A DNA stretch of 7,522 bases from Betaproteobacteria bacterium UBA6904 (GCA_002451175.1 DKBI01000215.1:1751-9272); one strand, 5' to 3'. Shown: positions 1 through 6,030, counted from the stretch's first letter. Notes: a model not told the origin generated them from the letters alone. Numbers and translations: made by a program.

Positions 1-476
1 CCGTCGTAGCCCGCCTCGCGCGCGAGCGCGGCGGCCCGCGCGAAGGCGTCCACGGTCTGGCCGACCTCCGCCGCGGAGAGTTCCCGCGGCGCCAGGCTGT
101 TGATCGGCGCCTTGAGCGGCGAGGGCGCGACGAGGTCCGGGCGCCGGCTGTACCGGCCGCCGTGCAGCAGCTGCAGGAGGATGCGCCCGCCGGCGTCGTG
201 CACGGCCTGCGGAATGGCGCGGTGCCGGTCGCGGTCGGAGGCTTCCATCATCGTCTCGCGCCACGGCCCGAGCGAGCCTTCCAGCGTCGGCGAGAACGCG
301 CCGGTGACGATCAACGCGACCCCGCCGCGCGCCCGCTCCGCGTAGAACGCCGCGAGCTTGCCGGGGCCCTCGCGCATCGGTTCGAGGCCCGTGTGCATCG
401 AGCCCATGAGCATGCGGTTGGGGAGCGTGAGGTGCGCGACCTTGAGCGGCGCGAGGAGATTCGGGTACGGATTCAT
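1..476 (-). CDS. fadH: 2,4-dienoyl-CoA reductase (NADPH), FadH type, N-terminal part
   Basis: FadH is an FMN, FAD and 4Fe-4S enzyme that reduces 2,4-dienoyl-CoA with NADPH, allowing beta-oxidation of unsaturated acyl-CoAs in the cytoplasm. The visible 158 codons cover the start of the old-yellow-enzyme-like TIM barrel. The protein opens MNPYPNLLAPLKV, continues PNRMLMGSMHTGLE (residues about 19-32) and AAFYAERARGGVALIVTGAF (about 42-61), has the QLLHGGRYS loop near residue 107, and leaves the window at AREAGYDG. From memory these blocks align well with E. coli FadH (about 672 residues), so roughly three quarters of the gene lies beyond the left edge, including the catalytic Tyr and His, the iron-sulfur cysteines and the flavin/NADPH domains. 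The ATG at 476 matches the family start. No Shine-Dalgarno sequence precedes it, but a TACAAT box does. It is divergent from the rhomboid gene. Another old-yellow-enzyme-like flavin oxidoreductase is possible but less likely. Confidence 0.9.
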   Translation of the reverse strand, partial: MNPYPNLLAPLKVAHLTLPNRMLMGSMHTGLEPMREGPGKLAAFYAERARGGVALIVTGAFSPTLEGSLGPWRETMMEASDRDRHRAIPQAVHDAGGRILLQLLHGGRYSRRPDLVAPSPLKAPINSLAPRELSAAEVGQTVDAFARAAALAREAGYD

Positions 477-483
477 GAAGGCG

Positions 484-489
484 ATTGTA
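484..489 (-). promoter_or_regulatory. Putative -10 element of the fadH-like gene
   Basis: The minus strand reads TACAAT, five of six matches to the sigma-70 -10 consensus, in otherwise very GC-rich sequence. Only seven bases separate it from the ATG at 476, so transcription would begin at or next to the A of the start codon. No convincing -35 hexamer is seen 16-18 bases upstream. The call rests on composition contrast and position only. Confidence 0.4.
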
Positions 490-500
490 GACGCGGCCGG

Positions 501-513
501 CGCGAATCTCGCG
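501..513. repeat. 13-bp dyad, candidate operator (copy 1)
   Basis: CGCGA-ATC-TCGCG is a perfect 5-bp inverted repeat around a 3-base centre. It lies in the fadH/rhomboid divergent spacer, where a -35 region for the minus-strand gene would fall. The 13 bases 500-512 recur exactly at 5987-5999 in the other large divergent spacer of the window. A shared regulator site is an inference; a chance GC-rich dyad is a real alternative. Confidence 0.3.
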
Positions 514-544
514 GAGCGCCACAGCGCAGCTGCCGCTCGCGTGG

Positions 545-550
545 TAGTTT
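545..550 (+). promoter_or_regulatory. Putative -10 element of the rhomboid gene
   Basis: TAGTTT, a weak -10-like hexamer of the TAG type, stands exactly six bases before the ATG at 557, which would place the transcript start on the A of the ATG. No clear -35 element is seen. If translation instead starts at the second ATG (563), the GGGG at 552-555 would be a Shine-Dalgarno seven bases upstream and the leader would be about six bases. Confidence 0.3.
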
Positions 551-556
551 CGGGGC

Positions 557-1174
557 ATGCCGATGCCGCCCCTGACGCGCGCCCTCGTCATCGCCAACGT
601 CGCGGTGTTCCTGCTGCAGCTGTCGGGGCTTCCCTGGCTCGTCCTGAACTTCGCGCTCTGGCCGCTCGCTCCGTCGTCCCTCTACGAGGGGCCCTCGTTC
701 CAGGCCTGGCAGCTGGTGACCTACGGGTTTCTCCACGGCGGCATGGCGCACCTGTTCTTCAACATGCTCGCGCTGTACATGTTCGGATCGGAGATCGAGC
801 GGCTGTTCGGCGCGCGCTTCTACCTGCGGTTCTACTTCGCCTCGGTGGTCTCGGCGGCGTTGTGCCACCTGCTGTTCACGGGGTGGATGGGCGGTCCGCC
901 GGTGCCGATGGTCGGCGCCTCGGGCGGCGTCTACGGGCTGCTGCTGGCGTACGGAATCTATTTTCCGCGGCGGACCATCGTGCTGCTGATCCCGCCGATT
1001 CCGATGCCGGCGCGCGTCTTCGTCGCGGTGTTCGCGGCGCTCGAGCTGTGGTTCGGCGTCACCGGCACGCAGGCGGGCGTGGCGCACTTCGCGCATCTCG
1101 GCGGCATGCTCGGCGGCTGGCTGATGATCCAGTACCGGCGCGAGCGGTTTCCGTTTTCGCGCCGCCGCGACTGA
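557..1174 (+). CDS. Rhomboid family intramembrane serine protease
   Basis: This 205-residue polytopic protein is a minimal six-helix rhomboid, a protease that cuts transmembrane substrates within the inner membrane. The first helix is about residues 8-30. The TM2 motif HGGMAHLFFNM (60-70) holds His60, His65 and Asn69, matching the His/His/Asn that form the oxyanion region of E. coli GlpG. GASGG (120-124) supplies the catalytic Ser122. AHFAHLGGMLGG (176-187) supplies the catalytic His180 in the last helix. The Ser-His dyad is therefore complete and the protein should be active. It lacks the cytoplasmic N-terminal domain of GlpG and has a short basic tail. Two in-frame ATGs compete: 557 (leaderless option) and 563, which has GGGG seven bases upstream. 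The gene is convergent with the EamA transporter, 18 bases away. Its substrate cannot be read from the sequence. Confidence 0.92.
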   Translation: MPMPPLTRALVIANVAVFLLQLSGLPWLVLNFALWPLAPSSLYEGPSFQAWQLVTYGFLHGGMAHLFFNMLALYMFGSEIERLFGARFYLRFYFASVVSAALCHLLFTGWMGGPPVPMVGASGGVYGLLLAYGIYFPRRTIVLLIPPIPMPARVFVAVFAALELWFGVTGTQAGVAHFAHLGGMLGGWLMIQYRRERFPFSRRRD

Positions 1175-1192
1175 CGTGCCGCGGCCGGCGTC

Positions 1193-2047
1193 CTAGCCGC
1201 GCGTCACGAGGACCGTGCCGGCGAGGATCAGCGCGCCGCCGCCCAGCAGGCCCGGCGGCAGCGACTCGCCCAGGAACAGCGCGCCCCAGAGCACGCCGAA
1301 CACCGGGATGAGATAGGTCACGGTGAGCGCGCGCGTGCCGCCCAGGTCCGCGATGAGCCGGAAGTAAAGGACGTACGCCAGCGCGCTCGCCAGGAGGGCG
1401 AGCCCCAGCAGATTCGCCAGCACCACGCCCGAGGGCGCGGCGAGCGGCGGGTACACGGCAAGCAGCGGTGCGAGAAACAGCGCGGCGGCGAGCTGATTGC
1501 CCACGGCGATGCCCATCGGCGGGACCCCTTGGCCGAGGCGCTTGAGCACTGCGCCCGTCAGTCCGTAGGCGCAGCAGGCGCTCAACGCCGCCGCGACGGC
1601 CCAGCCGAACATCGGCGACGCGTCGATGCCGCCGGGTTGCGTGATCACGGCGACCCCCATGCCCCCCGCAACGAGCCCCGCGGTCTTGCGCAGCGTGACG
1701 CGCTCGCCGGCGAGCAACGCGCCCCAGGCGAGGCCGAACATCGGCGCGGTGGAGTTGAGCACCGACAGCAACGACGCGGGCAGGTGGATCGCGGCGAACG
1801 CGTAGAGCGCGAACGGCACCGCGGAATTGATCAGCCCGACCAGCGCATAGACGCGCCAGTGCGTGGCGAAGCGCGCATCGAAACCGGCGATGCGGAACCA
1901 GGCGAGCAGGGCCAGTCCGCCGATGAGCACGCGCCCCTCGGCGGTGGCGATCGCGCCGAGCGCAGGCGCCGCGACGCGCATGAACAGGAACGAGGCGCCC
2001 CAGATCGCCGCGAGCAGCACGAGCCGACCGTAGTCGGCCGGCTTCAT
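1193..2047 (-). CDS. EamA/DMT-superfamily permease
   Basis: A 284-residue, almost wholly hydrophobic protein with the architecture of drug/metabolite transporters: about ten helices formed by two EamA repeats. The duplication is visible. The block APMFGLAWGALLAGE (101-115) recurs as IPVFGVLWGALFLGE (247-261), each followed by a Gly-rich last helix of its repeat (about 122-136 and 265-281). The N-terminus carries the family-typical AAIWGASFLFMR (13-24). Members export metabolites such as amino acids, sugars or purines from the cytoplasm; the substrate here cannot be assigned. The ATG at 2047-2045 overlaps the TGA of the upstream ada-like gene (ATGA), and only a weak Shine-Dalgarno (GAGAAG, about 11 bases away) is present, so translation is probably coupled. 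The stop (TAG) lies 18 bases from the convergent rhomboid stop, with no clear terminator between them. Confidence 0.9.
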   Translation of the reverse strand: MKPADYGRLVLLAAIWGASFLFMRVAAPALGAIATAEGRVLIGGLALLAWFRIAGFDARFATHWRVYALVGLINSAVPFALYAFAAIHLPASLLSVLNSTAPMFGLAWGALLAGERVTLRKTAGLVAGGMGVAVITQPGGIDASPMFGWAVAAALSACCAYGLTGAVLKRLGQGVPPMGIAVGNQLAAALFLAPLLAVYPPLAAPSGVVLANLLGLALLASALAYVLYFRLIADLGGTRALTVTYLIPVFGVLWGALFLGESLPPGLLGGGALILAGTVLVTRG

Positions 2048-2856
2048 GCGCGGCCGCGCTTCTCGATCGCGAGGATGCGCCGCTTGCGCGCCAGGCCCCA
2101 GGCGTAGCCGCCGAGGCCCCCGTCGCTGCGCAGCGCGCGATGACAGGGAATGACCAGCGCCGCCGGGTTGGCGCCGCAGGCGCTGCCCACGGCGCGCACC
2201 GCGGCCGGCGCGCCGATCGTCTGGGCGAGCTGCTGATAGCTGCGCGTCTCGCCGAGCGGGATGGCGCGCAGCGCCTGCCAGACCTTGCGCTGGAATGCCG
2301 TGCCCTGCACATCGAGCGGCAGCGTGGCGAGCGATCCGTCGCCCCTCAGATAATCGAGCACGGCGCGCCGCGCGTTCGCCAGCGCCGACGGGGCGCGCAC
2401 GCGCTCGGCCGCGCTGAACTCCTCCGCGAAGCGCGCTTCGGCTTCGGCGCCGAGCTTCACCGAGCAGATGCCGCGATCGGTTGCGGCGATGAGCACCTCG
2501 CCGAGTGGCGATGCGAATGTCGTGTAGCGGATGCGCAGTCCGCGGCCGCGGGCGCGGTAGTCGCGGGCCGCCATGCCGAGTCGCGCGGCCGCCTTTTCGT
2601 AGAACCGCGAAACCGAGCCGTAGCCCGCCTCGAAGAGGGCGTCGGTCACGCCGCGGCCGCGCGTCAGGTGGCGCTTGGCTTCCTCCAGGCGCTGTTCGCG
2701 CTGGTAGTCGCCGGGCGACATGCCGAGGTCCTTCTTGAAGCGGCGCTGCAGGTGAAAAGGGCTCGCGCCGACGGCTCGAGCGAGGTCGCCCAGCGTGACG
2801 CGCTCGCCGCGCCGCGCATCCAGGTAAGCGCGCGCCTTGTGGGTGAGGGTGTGCAT
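2044..2856 (-). CDS. Short Ada-type protein: AraC-like HTH fused to O6-methylguanine-DNA methyltransferase
   Basis: The 270-residue protein repairs O6-alkylguanine by irreversible transfer of the alkyl group to its own cysteine. Residues 1-105 form an AraC-type helix-turn-helix pair (LGDLARAVGASPFHLQRRFK, then VTDALFEAGYGSVSRFYEKA). Residues about 108-190 are the Ogt N-terminal ribonuclease-like domain (IRYTTFASPLGEVLIAATDR). Residues about 186-266 are the DNA-binding domain, with GTAFQRKVWQALRAIPLGET, RAVGSACGANPAALVIPCHR and GGYAWG. Cys238 in PCHR is the acceptor and Asn230 is conserved. Compared with E. coli Ada (354 residues), the N-terminal zinc domain carrying the phosphotriester-sensing Cys38 is absent, so the methylation switch that turns Ada into an activator is missing. 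It is coupled to the downstream EamA gene by ATGA. The ATG at 2856 has no Shine-Dalgarno; a TAAAGT box stands six bases upstream. The symbol ada would be reasonable but implies the full-length protein. Confidence 0.92.
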   Translation of the reverse strand: MHTLTHKARAYLDARRGERVTLGDLARAVGASPFHLQRRFKKDLGMSPGDYQREQRLEEAKRHLTRGRGVTDALFEAGYGSVSRFYEKAAARLGMAARDYRARGRGLRIRYTTFASPLGEVLIAATDRGICSVKLGAEAEARFAEEFSAAERVRAPSALANARRAVLDYLRGDGSLATLPLDVQGTAFQRKVWQALRAIPLGETRSYQQLAQTIGAPAAVRAVGSACGANPAALVIPCHRALRSDGGLGGYAWGLARKRRILAIEKRGRA

Positions 2857-2862
2857 GGCGCG

Positions 2863-2868
2863 ACTTTA
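2863..2868 (-). promoter_or_regulatory. Putative -10 element of the ada-like gene
   Basis: The minus strand reads TAAAGT in an otherwise GC-only context, exactly six bases before the ATG at 2856. This geometry would start the mRNA on the ATG. The best -35 candidate (TGGTCC, 17 bases upstream) matches consensus poorly. Support is positional, and strengthened by the similar arrangement at two other genes of the window. Confidence 0.35.
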
Positions 2869-2901
2869 GCGGTGCGCGCCGCCGCGGACCATCCGAATCT
2901 T

Positions 2902-2948
2902 GCGCGCCTGCGCGCCGGCCGCGGTCGGGCCGCCCGCCGCCCGGCGGC
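2902..2948. repeat. GC-rich inverted repeats downstream of paaK (possible transcription end)
   Basis: Two short dyads lie between the paaK stop and the ada-like promoter. GCGCGC-CT-GCGCGC is at 2902-2915, and GCCGC-CCG-GCGGC at 2936-2948 abuts the paaK TAG. Either could form a stable RNA hairpin, but no T-tract follows on the minus strand, so an intrinsic terminator cannot be claimed. They may slow polymerase or be a by-product of base composition. Confidence 0.25.
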
Positions 2949-4234
2949 TACGCCCCCTTGGGGCGCTTGTCGATCACGCGCTTGGCCTTGCCGATCGAGC
3001 GCTCGATGGTCGAGAGCGGCACGATCTTCACGTCCGCGCTCACGCCGATCATCGACTTGATGTTGTGGCGCAGTTTCTCCGTCGCGCCGGCTTCGGGTGC
3101 GCCGGGCACCTTCTCGACGAGCACGGTCAGGTGGTCCATCGGCCCGTCCTTGCTCAATTCGAGGACGTAGTGCGGCGACAGCTCCGGCTGCTTGAGGATC
3201 AGCTCCTCGATCTGCGAGGGGAAGACGTTGACGCCGCGGATGATCATCATGTCGTCGGAGCGCCCGGTGATCTTCTCCATCCGGCGCATGGTGCGCGCCG
3301 TGCCGGGCAGCAGCCGCGTCAGGTCGCGCGTGCGGTAGCGGATCACCGGCAGCGCCTCCTTGGTGAGCGAGGTGAACACCAGCTCGCCGCTCTCGCCATC
3401 GGGCAGCACCTCGCCGGTCGCCGGGTCGATGACTTCCGGGTAGAAGTGGTCCTCCCAGATCGTCAGGCCGTCCTTCGTCTCCAGGCACTCCTGCGACACG
3501 CCCGGCCCGATCACTTCGGACAGGCCGTAGATGTCGATCGCCTGCAGCGAGGTGCGCGCCTCGATCTGCCGGCGCATCTCGTTGGTCCACGGTTCGGCGC
3601 CGAAGATGCCGATTCGCAGGCTGGTCTTCCTCGGGTCGACGCCCTGGCGCTCCATCTCGTCGGCGATCGCCAGCATGTAGCTCGGCGTCACCATGATGAT
3701 CTCGGGACGGAAATCCATGATGAGCTGGACCTGGCGCTCGGTCATGCCGCCGCCCAGGGGAATCACCGCCAACCCGAGCCGCTCCGCGCCATAGTGCGCG
3801 CCCAGGCCGCCGGTGAACAGGCCGTAGCCGTAGGCGACGTGCACCTTGTCGCCGGGCCGCGCGCCGGCGGCGCGGATCGAGCGCGCCATGACGTTCGACC
3901 ACATGTCGATATCGCGCGCCGTATAGCCCACGACGGTCGGCTTGCCGGTCGTGCCGCTGGAGGCGTGAATGCGCACGACGCGGTCCATCGGCACCGCGAA
4001 CATGCCGAACGGGTAGTTCTCTCTCAGGTCGGCCTTGGTGGTGAAGGGAAAGCGCGCCAGATCCGCCAGCGTGCGCAGATCCTCGGGCTTTACCCCCGAG
4101 GCGTCGAACTTGCGCCGGTAGTGGGCCACGTTGTCGTAGGCATGGCGCAGCGACCAGCGCAGACGCTCCAGTTGCAGGGCCTGCAGCTCGGCGCGCGGCG
4201 CCGTTTCGACGGGTTCCAGGGGAAACGTGTTCAT
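2948..4234 (-). CDS. paaK: Phenylacetate-CoA ligase PaaK
   Basis: PaaK performs the first step of aerobic phenylacetate degradation: phenylacetate + ATP + CoA gives phenylacetyl-CoA + AMP + PPi, in the cytoplasm. The 428-residue protein is close to the usual 430-440. The adenylate-forming motifs are all present. The ATP loop SSGTTGKPT is at 92-100, YGYGLFTGGLGAHYGAERLG at 135-154, and IFGAEPWTNEMR at 210-221. The adenine/Mg motif YGLSE is at 236-240, the hinge-side YRTRDLT at 300-306, and GRSDDMMIIRGVNVFPSQIE at 324-343. The C-terminal SIGKAKRVIDKR carries the likely catalytic Lys416. The PaaK-type N-terminal region (FPFTTKADLRENYPFGMFAV, 62-81) argues against a general AMP-ligase. The ATG at 4234-4232 overlaps the paaI TGA (ATGA) and is preceded by a good GGAGG (4239-4243, four-base spacer). 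It is the last gene of the sensor-paaI-paaK unit. Confidence 0.96.
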   Translation of the reverse strand: MNTFPLEPVETAPRAELQALQLERLRWSLRHAYDNVAHYRRKFDASGVKPEDLRTLADLARFPFTTKADLRENYPFGMFAVPMDRVVRIHASSGTTGKPTVVGYTARDIDMWSNVMARSIRAAGARPGDKVHVAYGYGLFTGGLGAHYGAERLGLAVIPLGGGMTERQVQLIMDFRPEIIMVTPSYMLAIADEMERQGVDPRKTSLRIGIFGAEPWTNEMRRQIEARTSLQAIDIYGLSEVIGPGVSQECLETKDGLTIWEDHFYPEVIDPATGEVLPDGESGELVFTSLTKEALPVIRYRTRDLTRLLPGTARTMRRMEKITGRSDDMMIIRGVNVFPSQIEELILKQPELSPHYVLELSKDGPMDHLTVLVEKVPGAPEAGATEKLRHNIKSMIGVSADVKIVPLSTIERSIGKAKRVIDKRPKGA

Positions 4235-4659
4235 CGGACCTCCACGAGATGGCCTTTCACCGTCACCGACTTGCCGCGGAACAGCGCGATCGTCTCGCCG
4301 CGTTGGTTGGTGACACGCATGTCGTACACGCCCTGCCGGCCGGCGCGCACCTGTTCCTCGCCGACCGCGGTGAGCCGGTCGCCGAGATACGCCGGCGCGA
4401 GGAACTCGATGGTGCAGCTCGAGGCGAGCGCATTCTGATTGTGGCTGTTGCAGGCGTAGCCGAAGGTGGCGTCGGCCAGCGTGAAGATCGCGCCGCCGTG
4501 GCAGGTGTTGTGCGCATTGACCATGTTCTGCGTCACCGGCATCGACATGCGCGCGTAGCCGCTGCGCACCTCGTCCAGCGCGATGCCGAACCACTTCGAG
4601 ACGTGATCGCCGCGCCACATGGCCTCGCCGCAGGCACGTGCCAGCAGATCGCGCTCCAT
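4231..4659 (-). CDS. paaI: Hydroxyphenylacetyl-CoA thioesterase PaaI
   Basis: PaaI is a tetrameric hot-dog-fold thioesterase that hydrolyses ring-hydroxylated phenylacetyl-CoAs and related dead-end products, freeing CoA when the pathway stalls. The 142-residue length is typical. The active-site stretch NMVNAHNTCHGGAIFTLADA (45-64) holds Asn48, the HGG at 54-56 and the probable catalytic Asp63 (Asp61 in E. coli PaaI by memory). It is followed by FGYACNSHNQNALASSC (66-82), the family signature that distinguishes PaaI from other hot-dog esterases. The ATG at 4659-4657 starts two bases after the stop of the sensor gene. An AGGGGG at 4672-4677, within the sensor's C-terminal codons, is twelve bases away, so coupling to sensor translation is likely. 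The TGA overlaps the paaK start. PaaI immediately before PaaK is a familiar neighbour pair in paa clusters. Confidence 0.95.
   Translation of the reverse strand: MERDLLARACGEAMWRGDHVSKWFGIALDEVRSGYARMSMPVTQNMVNAHNTCHGGAIFTLADATFGYACNSHNQNALASSCTIEFLAPAYLGDRLTAVGEEQVRAGRQGVYDMRVTNQRGETIALFRGKSVTVKGHLVEVR
4239..4243 (-). promoter_or_regulatory. Ribosome binding site of paaK
   Basis: GGAGG on the minus strand, four bases before the paaK ATG and inside the last codons of paaI. It is the strongest Shine-Dalgarno in the window and fixes the 4234 start. Confidence 0.75.
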
Positions 4660-4661
4660 GC

Positions 4662-5948
4662 TCAGCCGCCGCCCCCTGGCGCGGTGCCCTCGGCCTTCTG
4701 CGCGTGCAGGCCGAAGGCCTGCACCCAGACGGCGGCGAGCCGCTCCGCCGAGCGCTCGACGTAGGCCGCATCGAGCCGCGCGCGGAACTCCGTGCCGTCG
4801 CGGCGCTGGACGCGGACGATCAGCTCGCGCACGCGGCCCTTGCGCTCGAGCGCGTCGTGGAATGCGGCGAGTTCGGCGGAGTCCGCGAAAAGCTCGGCGA
4901 ACGGCATCTGCTTGAGATCCTGCTTGGAATCGCCCAGAAAATCACGCAGCCGCCGGCTCGTCCAGCGGACGCGGCCTTTCGCGTCGACCAGCAGCAGGCC
5001 GAGCGGGCTCGTGCGCAGCAGCGCCTCGAGATAGCGGTCGCGCTCGTCGAGCTCCCTGGCGCCCGCCTCGAGCCGCGACGCGGCGTGGTTCAGGCCGCGC
5101 ATGAGATCCTGGATTTCCTGCAGCCCGCGCACGTCGCTGCGCTGCGCGTAGTCGCCGTTGACGAGCACGCCGGCGTGTCGCCGTGCCGCGAACAGCGGGA
5201 GCAGTCCCCGCCACAGCGTCAGGAGCAGGGTCGCGGCCCCGGCGACGGCAAAAACCGCCAGCACGATCCAGTTGATCTGCAGGTCGTGGGCCTGCGACTG
5301 CAGGGTCTTCCGCAACGCGCCGCGGGTGCGCAGCTCGATCTCGTCATACAGTTCGCTGAGCGCCTGCTGGCTGCGCGCCGTCGCCGCGAGATAGTCGTCG
5401 CCGTACAGAATCTTGAGCGCGCGCACGGCATCCGGCGGGCCGGGCGCCGCGCCCTCGGCGCCCGCGGCCTGCCCCTTCATCGCCGCGAGCGCCTCCGCCT
5501 CCAGCTTCGCCAGATCCGACTGCGCGGCCATCGCGCGCCTGAGCAGTTCCTGCTCCTTGCCCGGCAGCTTGGCGCGCGCGAACGCGTCGGCGAGCGCGAT
5601 GCGCTCCCCTTCCCCCTTGGCGGGCTCGACGCCGCCCAGCAGGAGATCCCAGTGCGCCGACGCGTCGCCCGCCGGGCGCGGCTGCTTGCCGTCGCGCACC
5701 GCGGCCGCCCGCTCGTAGAGCGCCTCGTACCGGCCGTCGCCGGTGACGGCGAAGTTGCGCGCCATGCGCGTCAGATCGTCGGCGCTCTGGCGCAACTGCC
5801 GCGCGAGCAGCAGCTCGTCCGCGCGCTCCTTCTCCAGTTCGACGATCGTCTGCTGGTCGTTGACGGCCGAGGTCAGCGCCAAGGCGAAGACCGCGACGGC
5901 GAGCACGCTCAGCCCGACGCCAGCGATCCAGAGGGTCTTCAATTTCAT
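4662..5948 (-). CDS. Membrane-anchored PAS sensor-like protein without a visible output domain
   Basis: A 428-residue protein of unrecognised specific function. A short basic N-terminus is followed by TM1 (about 6-27). An extracytoplasmic helical domain of some 200 residues follows (about 28-225), with the block SADDLTRMARNFAVTGDGRY (55-74) and later RDGKQPRP and HWDLL. From memory this type occurs at the front of bacterial sensor kinases, cyclases and chemoreceptors. TM2 is about 226-247, then a HAMP-like and coiled-coil linker (about 248-303) and one PAS domain (about 304-412: YLEALLRTSPLGLLLVDAKG, RRDGTEFRARLDAAYVE). The protein then ends in a loose tail with four glycines. No histidine kinase, GGDEF, EAL, phosphatase or methyl-accepting domain follows, and paaI begins two bases after the stop. 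The ATG at 5948 has AGGGAA six bases upstream. As the first gene of the unit with paaI and paaK it may sense an aromatic ligand, but that is inference from position only. Confidence 0.88.
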   Translation of the reverse strand: MKLKTLWIAGVGLSVLAVAVFALALTSAVNDQQTIVELEKERADELLLARQLRQSADDLTRMARNFAVTGDGRYEALYERAAAVRDGKQPRPAGDASAHWDLLLGGVEPAKGEGERIALADAFARAKLPGKEQELLRRAMAAQSDLAKLEAEALAAMKGQAAGAEGAAPGPPDAVRALKILYGDDYLAATARSQQALSELYDEIELRTRGALRKTLQSQAHDLQINWIVLAVFAVAGAATLLLTLWRGLLPLFAARRHAGVLVNGDYAQRSDVRGLQEIQDLMRGLNHAASRLEAGARELDERDRYLEALLRTSPLGLLLVDAKGRVRWTSRRLRDFLGDSKQDLKQMPFAELFADSAELAAFHDALERKGRVRELIVRVQRRDGTEFRARLDAAYVERSAERLAAVWVQAFGLHAQKAEGTAPGGGG

Positions 5949-5954
5949 CGCGTG

Positions 5955-5960
5955 TTCCCT
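5955..5960 (-). promoter_or_regulatory. Ribosome binding site of the sensor gene
   Basis: AGGGAA on the minus strand, six bases before the ATG at 5948. It supports this start, which also gives the basic N-terminus and first membrane helix expected. Confidence 0.6.
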
Positions 5961-5972
5961 GCGGAAGCCGGA

Positions 5973-5978
5973 ATTCTG
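5973..5978 (-). promoter_or_regulatory. Possible -10 element of the sensor-paaI-paaK operon
   Basis: The minus strand reads CAGAAT, five of six matches to TAGAAT-type -10 boxes, about 25 bases before the ATG at 5948. This would give a leader of some 18 bases containing the Shine-Dalgarno. No clear -35 is seen; the dyad at 5988-6000 occupies that region. Confidence 0.25.
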
Positions 5979-5987
5979 CCTGAGGCG

Positions 5988-6000
5988 CGCGAATCTCGCA
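5988..6000. repeat. 13-bp dyad, candidate operator (copy 2)
   Basis: GCGA-ATC-TCGC forms a 4-bp inverted repeat around ATC; the outermost pair of copy 1 is not conserved here. Bases 5987-5999 are identical to 500-512. It sits in the divergent spacer between the sensor-paaI-paaK operon and paaY, nine bases upstream of the CAGAAT box. At fadH the matching gap to TACAAT is eleven bases. A shared binding site is inferred, not shown. Confidence 0.3.
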
Positions 6001-6024
6001 CCGGTTCCCGAGCGCTCCGGGCGC

Positions 6025-6030
6025 TAGAAT
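6025..6030 (+). promoter_or_regulatory. Putative -10 element of the paaY operon
   Basis: TAGAAT in the context GCGCTAGAATTGCGCC is a good -10 hexamer (five of six). It would start transcription near 6037 and leave a leader of about 17 bases before the TTG at 6054. The -35 region is not convincing, which may point to activator dependence. Confidence 0.45.

Noticed and set aside
1175..1192. Bidirectional terminator between the convergent rhomboid and EamA genes
   Set aside because: The 18 bases contain GCCGCGGCCGGC, which can fold weakly, but there is no adequate stem-loop and no T-tract on either strand.
2900..4438. Plus-strand 512-codon open frame opposite paaK and paaI
   Set aside because: The opposite strand encodes complete PaaK and PaaI with all motifs; the plus-strand product is low-complexity His/Arg/Ala/Asp-rich sequence typical of GC-driven shadows.
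4231..4664. Frameshifted output domain (kinase or GGDEF) after the sensor stop
   Set aside because: The sequence after the stop is fully accounted for by intact paaI starting two bases later. No H-box, N-box or GGDEF-like peptide appears in the other minus frames.
4234..4771. N-terminal extension of PaaK from an earlier in-frame start
   Set aside because: The extra residues overlap all of paaI in another frame and show no domain. The ATG at 4234 has GGAGG and matches the normal PaaK length.
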